This document shows, piece after piece, positions 10,391-19,501 of a stretch of DNA of 20,245 nt (positions are counted from its first letter, which is position 1; every line of letters begins with the position of its first letter). The stretch is from Mycogone perniciosa. Lineage: Eukaryota; Ascomycota; Sordariomycetes; Hypocreales; Hypocreaceae. The stretch covers positions 1 to 20,245 of the forward strand of contig JAOALB010000311.1 in the NCBI GenBank assembly GCA_025331125.1, read 5' to 3'. Below the pieces are notes generated by a model. It searched no databases. It had not been told where the DNA came from and saw nothing but the letters and a program-made list of their open reading frames with translations. Position numbers and translations under genes: made by a program.

Positions 10391-10398
10391 TATCCACC
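10223..10398 (+). promoter_or_regulatory. Probable promoter of the Myb-domain gene
   Basis: An 11-base inverted repeat, TCTCCTCTCGG at 10223-10233 and its complement at 10295-10305, precedes a TATA-like GGATAAATAG at about 10318-10327. A pyrimidine-rich stretch follows (10336-10355), then the start codon in the strong context CCACCATGG. The order and spacing fit a fungal core promoter. The role of the inverted repeat as a protein-binding pair is inferred. Confidence 0.5.
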
Positions 10399-11896
10399 AT
10401 GGCTGCCCCCCTTAGATTCAAAACATATATTCCTAAGTCACAAAGGCCGCTCAAGCCAAAACAAACGGCTCCTGCACCAAAGACGCATGAACAGGATCTC
10501 GCATCATCGGAAGCTTGCAGTAACAACCTGTCTTCTCAATATATTATGGAAGACTTCAGTCTTGATTACCCAGATGGCATGCCATCCTTCTTTCACTCCA
10601 TGGACCAGTGCTCCGGTTCCAATACGGATGGCGAGGTAGCCCAAGACCTTGCGGGCGATTTATCCATTCCTGCCAACCAGTTGGCCTTGCCCGTTGAACC
10701 AATCCTACACGGTGACCAGAATCAAGGTAGCTATTTCCTACTACACTTGTATGATAGGGGAGACTGACAAGATCATAGATGAAGAAATGAGGGACAGAAA
10801 GGCTGACAAAATGTCCCCAATGCTAATTGACCCAACCCCTGCCACAACAACTTTTGGTTCTACCACAGGGCAGCAGGTTGCCGATGACGTTGCGGAGCAA
10901 ACAGGATTCATTGAGTCTGGAGCTGCCACCATCATGCAATTGCCAGACCAATCAACTCACGGCATTGACTTGTGTGGAGTTCATCGTGATGCCTCGCTTT
11001 CCACGCCAGTTTCAAGCACATCCGCTTCTGCCGTCACAATTCTTGGGAGTCCCTCTCCAGAGGACCGTCCTGGTGATGATAAGGGTTTTCAACGCCAAGG
11101 CTTTGCAGTTATTTCCGAGCAGACGAAGCGACTACTGAGTGATGGCCAGGATGACGACGACGTCAATAATCAAGCGGAAGTGAAACGACCGAGATTATCT
11201 TCCACTGTTGGATGTGGCGCCTTGCTGCACCAGCCAGGCACCCGCAATGTTGCCTCAACACCAGCTGACAATGTGGATGTGGCTTACGATGATTCTCGTC
11301 ATCACCTATCGTCAACCCACCACAACCGTGACGGCAGCAACGGCACTTGTGGCGAAATTAGCTTGGCCGTGGATGCACATGCCCACTCTCCCAAACGAAT
11401 TCATTCAGCGATGGATCAAAATGGCGGCCCCATTAATCCTCCAACGGTCCAAGCCAGTCAATGCGGGTCATGCTCAATTTTTCGTTCAGCCCTCCTCGAA
11501 GCCCTGTACTTGTTGCAAAGTCCACCGTCCGAGGACAATACATGTCACACCCAACCTGAACACAACATCTTGAAATGGCGTTATGATCTGCGCAGACGAC
11601 CTACAACTCCTCAGGGTGGTTGCAAAGAGGCTTCAAACAAAGACTCTCCAAGTTGTATGGATCAGCAATTCAGTCAGACTGATGACCATACGATCTCTAA
11701 CATTGATGAAAACGATGATTCCCTAAGCACCAATGGCGGAAGCGGGAATGTGTCAGGCCAACGACGCCCATGGACCCCACTAGAAAAACGCCGGTTAAGG
11801 GCATGGAAGATGGAGGATAAGTCAGAATCATGGATTGCCTCGAAGCTTGATCGGACGGCGTCAGCAGTCAAGCAACAATGGCGGAAAATGAACTGA
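10399..11896 (+). CDS. Nuclear protein with C-terminal Myb/SANT-like DNA-binding domain
   Basis: Two exons, 10399-10726 and 10779-11896, encode 481 residues. The frame opened at 10399 stops soon after 10726, while a second frame runs to 11896. They are joined in phase by a 52-base intron (10727-10778) with GTAGCT donor, CTGAC branch site and CATAG acceptor. Residues about 438-481 form a single Myb/SANT-like repeat: RRPWTPLEKRRLRAWKMEDK, then SWIASKLDRTASAVKQQWRKM, with tryptophans at the expected helix positions. The rest is low-complexity, rich in Ser, Thr, Asp and Pro, with a basic KRPR (245-248) that could be a nuclear localisation signal. The protein ends two residues after the domain. 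It is probably a DNA-binding regulator; its targets are unknown. There is no cluster of related genes next to it. The frame is intact and composition is normal. Confidence 0.85.
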
Positions 11897-12710
11897 GAGT
11901 AGTGGCTCGAGTAAGGCGATGAATTGCACAACTAGTCAAAAAGGACCATACAAACGACTATATGACCCCTGTCTCAGACTGTTTAGATACTCGCAAAGTG
12001 TGCCTTTAGATGTATTAACGACCTTCGGCCGTCAAGCCTAGCGATGCTGCTGAGGGCAGCGTAAAGCACATTCATCAGCTTCCATTCAGGGTGACCATTG
12101 TGAAAAAGGGAGAGGGGTGGGGGGAGGTGGATGATGATGAAGGTATTCCGGAATGCAGGCGCCGCAAGGTCAGGGCCACCATGTGCGAAAAGCATAACAC
12201 ACAGTGCCATTCGCCACCTTGCATAACATTTAAGACCTCAAGCTGGCGCTGCTAGGTGATAAGAGAAGGCCAGGAGAGATTAAGTCTTCACTTCAGATAT
12301 ACTGTCAGTGCCAGCCATGGCGAATGGCCATTTCCTAATGCAGTGCTCTAGTGCGTCTAAGAGGGCGGTATGGCAGTGGTTGCAGTTTAGATGGGGGATT
12401 TGAGGCGCTTAAAGATACAATGCGGATGACACGGGTAATGAGGGTGATATCAACGAGGTGAAATGCTTGCTTGCGAGTTGGGCAATGGGTCTGTTTCTCT
12501 CGAAGCGATCCATTCATGGCACTACTAGCTAATGAATATGATGGATGAACAGATGCTTAGACAGTCTATTAGGCGATGAAACTGCACTTATCAACGAGCA
12601 CGGGAGCATATCACTCTCTGGCTCATCCTGAAACAATTATCGTCAAAACTGTTGGCGACTGTCCGTGATGCTTCGCTTGCTTGTTTCGTTTTCTTCATCG
12701 CGATATTAGA
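11897..12710. other. Spacer without a recognised gene
   Basis: GC-normal DNA between the Myb-domain gene and the inverted repeat at 12716. Short frames (75 codons minus at 11983-12210, 60 codons minus at 12335-12517) have no protein-like features. The 3' untranslated region and polyadenylation site of the upstream gene should lie at its start, but no clear signal was seen. Confidence 0.55.
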
Positions 12711-12715
12711 GTACC

Positions 12716-12740
12716 CCTAGATACAGAGTGGTCGTAAATA
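12716..12740. repeat. 25-base inverted repeat, left copy
   Basis: The sequence contains GATACAGAGTGGTCGTAAAT and is the exact reverse complement of 20180-20204. TA lies just outside (12712-12713, two bases beyond the matched block), as TA does at the right copy (20205-20206). It could be a DNA-transposon terminal inverted repeat or a shared insertion target; see findings. Confidence 0.7.
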
Positions 12741-12800
12741 CATACATACATACATACAATTTATTAACGCCCGGCGGCTAAGCCGAAAGGGCAACTATAG
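12739..12800 (-). repeat. Retroposon-like tail: hairpin plus (TATG)n
   Basis: On the minus strand the stop codon of the BIR-like gene is followed within eight bases by a nested hairpin at 12769-12792 (GCCC-TTT-CGGC-TTA-GCCG-CC-GGGC). AATAAA-like sequence and four to five TATG/TGTA units at 12739-12758 come next. A compact 3' hairpin followed by a short tandem repeat is typical of the 3' end of fungal LINEs and the retroposons they mobilise, so the stretch is read as a retroposon tail. It may instead be the ordinary 3' UTR of the gene next to a microsatellite. Confidence 0.5.
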
Positions 12801-14019
12801 CTAGTCTACATCTGTGTTTCTCAAGTTTTGCCATAACTCCTTGAGCCCATACTGTCTTTTCATCTGCTTGTGCTGTCTTGCGTTCCTTATTTCTGCGCTA
12901 TCTCGTGGGTTAGTATTATCATTGGCAGGCCGACTTGGAGGCGATTCTGCAAGTGTTCAGCATCCTATCTTCGGCAGCTGAAGCGTTACCTGCTGCTCAA
13001 GGCACGAGGTGGTGAGTGTGTTTTTTTTTTGTATGAGTTTAAGTTGCTTTTAGTTGGTGCGGTAGAGGTTACGCGAGTCGAAGGCATGGCCAGAGTCGTG
13101 GGACCCTAGGAGATCTGCAATGGCGTATAAAAGTTGTGCAATAGCGGTAGTGGGGGTTTTCTGAGGGCTTTGTTTGTTCTGCTGGTTGTAGATCGGGGCT
13201 GGTTTGTTGTGGAAACGGTCTTCCAGATCGTGTATCGAGAGGACGGGCGATGGTGTTTGTGTTAGGTGAAGGCGCTGCGGTGTAGCCTTTGGTGTTGTTA
13301 AAGTGGTGGTAGGTGATGGGGTTATACTTTTATGTGCTAGTGGTGTAGAAGTTGAAGGTCGACGATTTTTCGATGGCGTTGATGATGGTGGAGGAGGAAG
13401 AGATGCAACGGCCGCGTATGAGGGCCAGACGGGGGAGACTGGACGAGGGGGGAGAGGAGGAACAGTCGTTGCCTGCTTTGGTGGGTGTTGTCCTTGAACT
13501 GAATTTACATTTGCTGAAGCGTTTAATGGGGGCGACTGTGCTGTCTTGGTTGGCTGAGAATCTGGGGCGCGTGCTGGTTTGTAGATGTCTGAGGGGAAAT
13601 TGATTAGGTCATGAATCGTGTCTGCTAGGAGGCAGTCTCCGGTATGAATACTGAGGAGTTCATTGAGACTGTCGGTTTTGTCGGTTTCTAGTATTCGTAT
13701 GGTGTAATGGGCTTCGCATTCGTGGCAGATACAAGCATCTTCACCCCGTTCCGTGGTGTAACAGAGTCCACTAGTTGCTAGTAATCGTGGGGGTAGGTCT
13801 TTGTAGGTCCATGAGTCCGGATACGTGGCTAGGCGTGATACAATAGAGCGGAATGGCTGCAACGTAGGAGGCGTTTCGGATGCTTTTGGACGCGTCGGGC
13901 GCGTCGGGCACGTCAGATGGTGATGGTGGTAGGCGTAACAATCCGGATATATCCGCGTCTAGACTTGCTAGAGACGATTTTCGACTTGTTGATGGTGAGG
14001 TGCATGATGATAGGGGCAT
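12801..14019 (-). CDS. BIR-like zinc-binding, proline-rich protein (three-exon model)
   Basis: The model joins 13912-14019, 13073-13856 and 12801-12946 (minus) into 345 residues. The central exon carries RLATYPDSW, LLATSGLCYT, DACICHEC and a later HTGDC, which follow the order of a BIR zinc-binding fold (R-L-x-T-x3-W, L-A-x-x-G-x-x-Y, C-x2-C, H...C), although the H-to-C spacing is shorter than usual. About 150 Pro/Ser/Thr-rich residues follow. Intron 2 (12947-13072, GTAACC...TTGCAG) is supported because it restores the frame into a charged tail ending QNLRNTDVD. Intron 1 (13857-13911, GTGCCC...TTGCAG) is weak: it is GC-rich and lacks a branch site, and a one-base frameshift there, or a start at 13862, is equally possible. 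BIR proteins act in chromosome segregation or apoptosis control; the role here is unknown. The stop lies eight bases from a retroposon-like tail. Confidence 0.6.
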
Positions 14020-14170
14020 GAAGCGGTTGTTCTTTTCATTTTTTTGCCATTTTTCCTGCTGGTGTTGGTCCCGTCACTAAGGGAATTGTTGGCAGTCAGT
14101 TCGCATGGACAAAGAGCCGCCTGAGAGCAGCTGTTGCTGTAACAACGTATGGAAATTTCGTCGTACGGTG

Positions 14171-14343
14171 ACCGCCTGCCATAAGCGTACCTGCACAGTA
14201 TACTTCGTACTCCGCTGCTCCCTGGCTCTTACCGCCTACTGCATTTGAGCAACCCACTCTTATTCACCGCCTGCTATAAGCATATCGCACAGTGTTCCTG
14301 CTTTCTCGTCCTTACCCCCCACTGCATTTGAGTAACCCACTCT
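14171..14343. repeat. Two imperfect tandem repeats upstream of the BIR-like gene
   Basis: Units 14171-14260 and 14266-14343 share ACCGCCTGCYATAAGC, then GCACAGT, and end in CTGCATTTGAGYAACCCACTC. The first unit is longer by about 12 bases in its middle. They lie 150-325 bases upstream of the BIR-like gene's first ATG and could be promoter monomers of the kind found in some retrotransposon 5' regions. Confidence 0.6.
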
Positions 14344-14955
14344 CACTCACCGATAAGCATGGCAGCCAAATATAGTGGAAAACAGCCTTGCCGGTGAAGG
14401 AATTTCGTTTCGGGGGCGCGGAAGTCTCCGTTATCTAGCCGAGCCGCTCTATGGGAAGTTATAGGCTCGCGGCTGTTCACTCTTTTTTTCTAGTCTTACA
14501 CGCGACTTGGCAGCATCCTAGGCGAGCAGACGTCGGACCAGCTGGTACATGATAGCTGAAATGCACTCATGCTGGATCCTCAATCTCTTGCGAAACAGTA
14601 GTATCTCTGTGACAGCTGACTTGGTGCTCCAAATACTGCTTCTTAGTACCGTAACGGGAAACAGTCGCATGTTGGATTTTTAGCTTATACAACTCAAGAT
14701 TGGGCCAATCACGTGCGCATAACAGTCAATTCTCGAGTTCAAGGGTTCGCAAACCGAGTTCCTTGCCCCGGAAAGCTACCAACCGTGGGACCTAGAAGCA
14801 CCGACGAATCCCCCGGAACTAAAACTCCCCCGACCCATCCTATACAGGCTGCTGGCAGAGAGGTCTGGTCATGGGGACTTCCAAAGCTACTATGACCGGT
14901 TTGGCCACGACACACAATCCTACTGCAGATGCGATTCCCCCAAGGAACCGGGGCA
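14344..14955. other. Spacer between BIR-like gene and LINE breakpoint
   Basis: GC-normal DNA with no recognised coding sequence. The LINE ORF2 frame runs on from 14956 to a stop at 14739, but this extension has no similarity to the endonuclease or reverse transcriptase that should follow and is read as unrelated DNA past the breakpoint. No reverse transcriptase or RNase H motif was found. Confidence 0.5.
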
Positions 14956-15548
14956 CTCATTGACTCGTAGTCTCCTCCGCACCATGTCTTTGTGCACCTG
15001 CCGAGCAAGCTGTTCAGACCGAAATCATTCATCAGGTCGATTACCTGATCCGCTTCTCCCTGTCTCTCGAATGATACGTCATCTCCTCCCCATAGCTGGT
15101 CATGTCGATTCAAGTCTCCAGCAATCACCACATCCACCACTTTACCTGCGTTTGATCTTGCTTCCATAATAACTTCGTGTAGTCTATCGCAGGTGTCTCG
15201 GAGAGCCTGAGCATCTCCTCCTGGCATGTATACTGATACTACCACGACCAGTCGGTCTGAAAGCCGTACGATAGCAGCCATCATGTCTGGCGACTCTATC
15301 GCCACCTGCTCCGCCTCTACATCTTTATTCACCCAAAGTATGCTTCGAATCGCCCACCTGCCTTCTCTCTATATCGATGGAACTATTTTCACCTATCCGT
15401 GGTGAACCATGGGCGTCGTTAAGAGCCGCCCTTGTATCCGCCGCGCTTGGGGCTCCTGAATAGCCAATACCGTTGTATCTTCAGTTTCTGTATCGTTTAT
15501 CAAGCTATCGTGCACCGCTCCTTGTTTTCTCACATTAAGTTGTATCAT
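14956..15548 (-). pseudogene. LINE ORF2 fragment, endonuclease domain, two in-frame stops
   Basis: ORF2 starts with ATG at 15546-15548, ten bases after the ORF1 stop, and reads MIQLNVRKQGAVHDSL followed by VLAIQEPQ (the catalytic Glu region). YMPGGDAQ and IAGDLNRHDQLWGG (the Asp/Asn motif) come next, then TKTWCGGDYES. The order is that of the EEP/APE endonuclease of Tad/I-type LINEs, which nicks the target for target-primed reverse transcription. Two stops interrupt the frame: TAG at 15393-15395 (position expected to be Trp) and TAG at 15369-15371, both explained by G-to-A changes. The frame loses similarity at about 14956, before the expected TIDL and SDH motifs. It cannot be functional. Confidence 0.85.
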
Positions 15549-15558
15549 GCGGAACGTT

Positions 15559-16842
15559 TTACTCATGCTGAGATGGGAAGAGCTTCCGGCAGTTTTTGCT
15601 AAACGATTCGTGTGGCCCTCCGTATGGGATGCATTTGGGGATCGTTTCTGTGCATGCGCTGTGGTGATGTCCTACCTTGGCGCATCTGGCACACGCCTGG
15701 GGATTACAACATTGATAGGCTTTATGGTTAGTGATTTCCTGGCAGTTGTAGCACTGCTTTGGGCGCTCTCGTGGTTCGAATACGGAGGTGAACCCCGAAA
15801 GTCCTCCGGCATAGAAATGCTCTTCCTGAAGGAAGCGTTCTGCTTCCGACTGCTTGGTAAGATATATTACCATAGACCCGTAAGTTTTCGAGCCAGTCCT
15901 GTCGCTGAGCCATGCCACCTTCGCAACTTGGGTATTATTTTCCTTCCTAAAGGCTTCTGCCGTACCGGGTAGCTCTCCACCCTTATCGTCCAGGACTGCT
16001 GCTCGGAGGACACTATCCACTTTAATGTGGTAGAGGTCATCTTGTAGCACCCTGGCTCCTCGAGTTACCTTTTCTCCTAGTACCCTTTTGACTTCTTTAT
16101 GTTCCTTCTCACCTCTGCAGGCAATCCTGACGCGGTGTGGTTTTTTTGCATTCTGAGTTACCCCCAAGCATCGCCACGAGGGGTCATTCCGTTCTGAGCG
16201 AACTCCATCTTCAACCATGGAGCGGATCGCACCGGCTGTCAAACGGTCACTTGCCTCATCTTGCGCTCTCGAGATGTCAATTGTGCAGTATAGCGCCCGA
16301 GGCCTATTAGATTGTCTGTGATTGCTCGGTACGGTCATGTTGTTCTTGGTCAGTTGTGGTGGCAGTGACGCCGCTCGCGCCACGTCTGCGTAGGTGAAAA
16401 GTGGAGCCTTCGCCGCCGTGGTCGCGTTTGTCGTGATAGCTTCAAGCTGTTCGCGGACCTGTTTCCTGTCTTCTTCCATCTTTTGGCTCAATTCGCTTAT
16501 CATATCTTGCTGCGTGCGGGCCCTCTCGACCTGCGCCTTCAACACTGCCTTCAACCATTGGGTTTCCGCACGGGAATCTTCCAGCAGCTCCAGGGCCTTT
16601 CGGAGCATCGCCAGCGCGTCGCTGTCGTTAATGACGTCGCCTCCTTTTTTGGCTTTAGTTGCTTGGCTCTTTTGTCCTCCATTCAGCTTCTCCTGAGTCG
16701 TTGGCCGGACGGGTTTCTTCGTTTCCGTTGGCTGAACGAGACCGTCTTGAGCCTTATTGGTCGGCTTCACCACGCGCCCTCGCAACGTGGTAAAAGGGGT
16801 GTCATCCCCCACCACGATCTCGTCTCCTCCTGGTTCTTCCAT
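15559..16842 (-). CDS. LINE ORF1 protein (gag-like, CCHC zinc knuckles)
   Basis: A 427-residue open frame without stops. Residues about 75-137 are heptad-rich and likely coiled coil (LRKALELLEDSRAETQ onward), a usual ORF1 oligomerisation region. The C-terminus has three cysteine knuckles. The first is Cys364-Cys367-His373-Cys378 and the second is Cys384-Cys387-His392-Cys397. In the third, Cys404 is followed by Tyr407 where a cysteine is expected (CIPYGGPHES), with His411 and Cys418 kept. ORF1 proteins bind the element's RNA and act as chaperones in the ribonucleoprotein particle. The start at 16842 is the first ATG in frame and lies just inside a GC-normal leader. The Cys-to-Tyr change needs one G-to-A transition, consistent with light RIP. 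The frame is open, but the element around it is broken. Confidence 0.85.
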   Translation of the reverse strand: MEEPGGDEIVVGDDTPFTTLRGRVVKPTNKAQDGLVQPTETKKPVRPTTQEKLNGGQKSQATKAKKGGDVINDSDALAMLRKALELLEDSRAETQWLKAVLKAQVERARTQQDMISELSQKMEEDRKQVREQLEAITTNATTAAKAPLFTYADVARAASLPPQLTKNNMTVPSNHRQSNRPRALYCTIDISRAQDEASDRLTAGAIRSMVEDGVRSERNDPSWRCLGVTQNAKKPHRVRIACRGEKEHKEVKRVLGEKVTRGARVLQDDLYHIKVDSVLRAAVLDDKGGELPGTAEAFRKENNTQVAKVAWLSDRTGSKTYGSMVIYLTKQSEAERFLQEEHFYAGGLSGFTSVFEPRERPKQCYNCQEITNHKAYQCCNPQACARCAKVGHHHSACTETIPKCIPYGGPHESFSKNCRKLFPSQHE

Positions 16843-17079
16843 GATGGGTGACTAAGTCGCCACACCAACCTTTCTAAAACAAAGCGACAACAATCGACAA
16901 ATTTCGTTCCCAATCGGCCCGGAGTCTCTCAATCGTTCGCAATCTCGGAATCGCGTTCCTCCGCTCAAGCTGAATCGTCCGATCGACTTCTGATACGTTG
17001 GGAGCGAAAATCGGTACTCCGTACAGCTTTAGTCGGGATACAGTTCTAGTCGGGATAGTCGGGATCTTTACTTTTTACA

Positions 17080-17745
17080 GTTAAGAGCGAAATGGGCGTC
17101 CTGTCAATACACTTTCCAGATTTCTAAGCACGCACCACTAGTACCTGCGGTATACATTTATATACGTGGCCATTACTGGACCATCGAAACTGGCTTCAAA
17201 ATTGCCTTATAAATCTGGCCTATTATGGACTTACGAAACTACGCCGCGGGGAGGAAGTACCTTTAAAGTCCTAAGAAGTATATAGAGCCATCGGCATATA
17301 TAGCACGTGGATTGTAGACAGTGCAAAGGCTAATACAAAATACGAAATACTTGTCCCTTGGTATATACTTCGTATATACCCTTAAATTTAACTATATGTC
17401 AAGTGGGCTGTGAATTATATACGCATTTATATATCAATTGTTTTCCTACTTTCTGCCTTAGCGCAACCTAAAGCAATTTATAAATAATCTAAGATAATGT
17501 AAATATAATTTGTCTACTATTCTATAATTCGTTGGATGTTATATTATTGGTTTATGGCAAGTCGACGTCTAACAACTAAGGTGCCAAGGATGCTTGTTTA
17601 TATAGTAAGGTCATTCACTTGGCTTGGAAGTATAGCTCCAACTTCCCCACATTAATACCATTATCCTCACTTTGGCCTAGGCATTCCACTTTACCGGCTC
17701 TTATATACAGTTAGTATATAGCGAAATCGCTGTCCTCTTTACACT
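17080..17745. other. Spacer without a recognised gene
   Basis: Moderately AT-rich sequence, less mutated than the left half of the window. It holds no open frame of interest. It should contain the upstream exons of the gene at 18197 if the LTR simply inserted into it, but none could be recognised here. Confidence 0.5.
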
Positions 17746-18113
17746 TGTGATGATCCGGGTTGATTCTTAAGGGATAAACCGAGGTTCGTGGGTTTATGTT
17801 GACAGAGAGGTCAGGGATAAATACTAAGCAGGGTAATGTAGTTACGATTCTGTATAATAGGCGGTTCTGGTGAATGCGGTTTATTAACGACTGTCTAAGT
17901 AACTATACTAAATGAGTGACAAGCCAGTCGTATATATATAAAGGGAATAATCGTGGATCACCTTGGATTCCGCTTATCTTCCTGGTGATCCATAGTGAGT
18001 CCTGTTGCCGGCTCACTGGGATCACTTGATAGTTTGCGGCGATCTAAGTGATCCAATGCTGATTGGTCTGTCTGCCCGAGGTACAGGTTGTAGCGTACAA
18101 CACCATCCCAACT
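17746..18113 (-). mobile_element. Solo LTR or LTR fragment, minus orientation
   Basis: Positions 17751-17814 are repeated at 6523-6586. On the minus strand a TATA-like TTTATATATATA (17942-17931) is followed about 50 bases later by AATAAA (17885-17880) and then the shared 3' part, the order of a long terminal repeat promoter and polyadenylation signal. A left end at TGTGATGATCC and a right end near 18102-18113 are possible, but clean TG...CA ends and a target duplication were not found, so the bounds are approximate. The 63-codon minus frame at 17958-18149 overlaps it and is not credited as a gene. It lies directly upstream of a gene that lacks its start. Confidence 0.6.
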
Positions 18114-18196
18114 TTCTGTCTGCTCATCAAAGAGTTTATACCACGGCATTGCGAGAGCTGTTCTATCGTTAGACTAGGGTGTCTTCATGTATTTAG

Positions 18197-19501
18197 GGAC
18201 GATACTTAAGGCAGTCGGTTGACATTAAGGCAAATGACAAGATTAATTCCGTCAACCTATTCTGGAACGTTAAAGATGCATCAAAGAAGGGTAAGTTCAA
18301 TCACACTGTGATCTAATTTCCCTATGCTAACATACATTACAGCTGGCAAGTGGGTAGCCATAATTCAGTACGCAGAACAGTCTATAAAGAATTCCGTCAA
18401 GTCCTGGCAGGCCGGCTCAGGAAGTAGCGTATCCACTGGCTCAAGCGTCAAACCAGACGTACAATTCAACGGAGGTGAAAATCAAGGTATAATAATAATA
18501 TTCCATCTACTTAAGTGTATGCTGTATGCCCTATACTCTCATACTGATGACCATATAGCCGCTACTTTCCTAAGACTCTTCGTATCGACATTAAAAGAGA
18601 CCGAGTTTACTGTCACTATAACTGGCACTGTAAGTTTCTACTTTAGTACCGCTTCAAACTAGCAAGTGTTTCACTATGCTGACAGTGACTCAGTTTGATT
18701 GCATCGTCCCACCTGATCCACCTAAGGTTCCCGAAAACCCCGACGGCATACAAGTCGTATGTTGATTCTTTCTCGCTCTCAAAACGCCTCTAACGGTTTT
18801 AGATCATTGATTCCGGATGTCATCTGGTTAACATAAGCCCGCGCTGCAATGCAAGCGTTGGCCATATTTCAGCAGTATATGAAGGCTTATACCGTATGTT
18901 TCCTTTTACCGACATGTTGCCCCTAATACTAATATAAAATCAAGATGTCGATGCCAACCAGGGTGAGACGAGCACAGCTACAATTCTCGCCAATTTCGAC
19001 CAAAAGCAGTGGTACGCCCGCACACTACTACCGGGCTGTCAACTGAACGCACACTGGCCACAGAACTATCGCAAGGTCATCTTCCGCCAAGATAGGTGCC
19101 TATATGATGAGGGGGGCAATAATATTGATGGACAGTGCTGCTCGACACCTAATGCAGACCACAGCGGCGCAGTCATTAATCCATGGCGGGATCCTCGACC
19201 TGCCGGCTCTTGTAAACGAACACCGTTTGGCGTTGGCGTTCATTTTGAGATGTATATTAAGGACTGGGTAAATGACAACGCGGACAGGCTGTGGAAGGAA
19301 ATCGAGGGATGCTCACGCGGAGGTGTGACGGGTAAAGGGTTTGGCACTAATCACGAGATTCAGACCGATGGATCTAATGCAGGCATTGGCTTTTATCAGG
19401 CCGATTACCTTCTGCACTTTAATCTTCCCATCACCTTCAAGCCCGGTTGTGTTGGGAGGGCTATGGTAAGTGCTGGGGCTCCTCCGGGGCGGTACTGTTA
19501 A
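18197..19501 (+). pseudogene. Cys-rich protein gene, C-terminal part in six exons, 5' end missing
   Basis: Visible coding segments are 18197-18290, 18343-18486, 18559-18629, 18694-18756, 18803-18893 and 18945-19501, together 339 codons with no stop. All five introns (46-72 bases) start GTAAGT, GTATGT or GTATAA and end AG. Most have clear branch sites (GCTAAC at 18326, GCTGAC at 18678, TACTAAT at 18928), and every junction preserves the frame. The product has 11 cysteines, mostly after residue 100, and segments such as IDSGCHLVNISPRCNASVGH, FRQDRCLYDEGGNNIDGQCC and the end SAGAPPGRYC; this looks secreted or extracellular. I do not recognise the family. A TAG at 18194-18196 closes the frame upstream and no Met precedes, so either an acceptor (for example 18228-18229) joins lost upstream exons or the gene was decapitated by the adjacent LTR. 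Confidence 0.75.

Larger units (their letters stand above)
14956..17050 (-). mobile_element. Tad/I-like LINE, 5' part only (5' UTR, ORF1, start of ORF2)
   Basis: On the minus strand, a probable 5' UTR (about 17050-16843) is followed by ORF1 with zinc knuckles, a 10-base gap, and ORF2 starting with an apurinic-type endonuclease. Similarity to the expected ORF2 ends at about 14956, before the catalytic SDH motif, so the remaining endonuclease, reverse transcriptase and RNase H are missing. Loss of the 3' part with the 5' part kept is the reverse of normal LINE 5' truncation and implies a later deletion or rearrangement. The 5' limit is estimated: short direct repeats of AGTCGGGATA at 17031-17073 may belong to the element or its flank. 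Confidence 0.8.

Noticed and set aside
10741..11573. Frames inside the Myb-domain gene in other phases (64, 103, 121 codons)
   Set aside because: They are shadows of the two-exon gene, whose frame ends in a recognisable domain.
11983..12517. 75- and 60-codon minus frames
   Set aside because: No recognisable feature, and the first lies where the 3' UTR of the Myb-domain gene is expected.
14738..14762. GGTTCGCAAACC resembling a tRNA B box
   Set aside because: The sequence deviates from the B-box consensus, and no A box or cloverleaf could be built around it.
14739..14955. Extension of the LINE ORF2 frame beyond the endonuclease motifs
   Set aside because: It remains open to 14739 but bears no likeness to the expected endonuclease or reverse transcriptase sequence, so it was treated as unrelated DNA past the breakpoint.
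16394..16851. 100- and 122-codon + frames opposite LINE ORF1
   Set aside because: Antisense to a frame with zinc knuckles and a coiled coil.
17958..18149. 63-codon minus frame
   Set aside because: It overlaps the LTR segment, and its start lies outside the likely LTR end. Nothing supports a protein.
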